A DNA stretch of 5,384 nucleotides from an uncultured Devosia sp. (GTDB lineage Bacteria; Pseudomonadota; Alphaproteobacteria; Rhizobiales; Devosiaceae), in assembly GCA_946480655.1 (NCBI GenBank), contig CAMLKN010000173.1:1-5384 (forward strand), read 5' to 3'. Positions 5,245 through 5,384 of this stretch are shown here, in pieces. The first letter of the stretch is position 1. Each line of letters begins with the position of its first letter. The notes beneath the pieces are model-generated. The model was not told where the DNA came from and ran no database searches. It saw only the letters and a list, made by a program, of their open reading frames with translations. Position numbers and translations under genes: made by a program.

Positions 5245-5384
5245 CCGATGGTCGGGTCCTTGTAGCCATTGGTGATGGGATATTTGCGGCCGAGACCGAA
5301 TGCCCGGGGCGTGAGCTTGGGACCGGGAGCGGACTGGCGGCGCTTGTATTCGGCGATATTGAGCAGGCGCTCGATGCGCTTGAC
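5241..5384 (-). CDS. nadE: Glutamine-dependent NAD+ synthase, C-terminal end (runs off the right edge)
   Basis: Only the last 47 codons and the TGA are present. The residues read [20 protein letters not shown], then [21 protein letters not shown] and a short tail. The pattern EYKRRQ-APG-K-RAFG-R-YPI is the conserved C-terminus of the NadE synthetase domain, which amidates deamido-NAD+ to NAD+ with ATP in the last step of NAD synthesis. Whether the missing N-terminus carries the glutaminase (nitrilase) domain cannot be seen; it is usual in this group. The stop codon overlaps the gltX start by ATGA, indicating an operon. Identification rests on a short fragment but a very characteristic one. 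Confidence 0.88.
   Translation of the reverse strand, partial: VKRIERLLNIAEYKRRQSAPGPKLTPRAFGLGRKYPITNGYKDPTIG

Overview
The window looks like ordinary core chromosome of a high-GC alphaproteobacterium, most likely of the order Hyphomicrobiales (Rhizobiales) and possibly near Devosiaceae. This placement is inferred from the GC-rich codon use, the DUF2865 protein typical of that order, the short second-type glutamyl-tRNA synthetase, and the nadE-gltX linkage. No mobile elements, CRISPR arrays, tRNAs or rRNAs were seen.

All genes but one lie on the minus strand. Reading in their direction of transcription, from the right edge: the 3' end of nadE (NAD+ synthase) overlaps the start of gltX (glutamyl-tRNA synthetase) by an ATGA junction. 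gltX overlaps tail-to-tail by 56 bp with the only plus-strand gene, a secreted DUF2865 protein. A divergent intergenic region of about 200 bp follows, and then a fumarylacetoacetate hydrolase (FAH) family gene. Next come two tandem paralogous genes for periplasmic class II cytochromes of the cytochrome c' type. The second ends in a strong intrinsic terminator. The 5' end of cysS (cysteinyl-tRNA synthetase) runs off the left edge.

The most notable element is between the cytochrome terminator and cysS. A 14-codon ORF, MKTACTITCCIITC, has four TGC cysteine codons, two of them adjacent, and ends about 100 nt before the cysS start. It is followed by mutually exclusive inverted repeats, one of which pairs with the cysS Shine-Dalgarno sequence. 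A plausible promoter puts the transcription start at or next to the leader ATG, so the leader mRNA may be leaderless, as established for trpL of Sinorhizobium. Together these suggest a ribosome-mediated, cysteine-responsive translational attenuator: when charged tRNA-Cys is scarce, ribosomes stall on the leader and cysS translation is released. The ORF and repeats are read directly from the sequence; the mechanism is inference.

The other genes do not form one pathway. Two aminoacyl-tRNA synthetases flank a small periplasmic redox pair (cytochromes c'), an apparently isolated FAH-family enzyme and an uncharacterised envelope protein. All three intergenic regions are shorter than 300 bp and each contains hairpin-forming sequence, described below.
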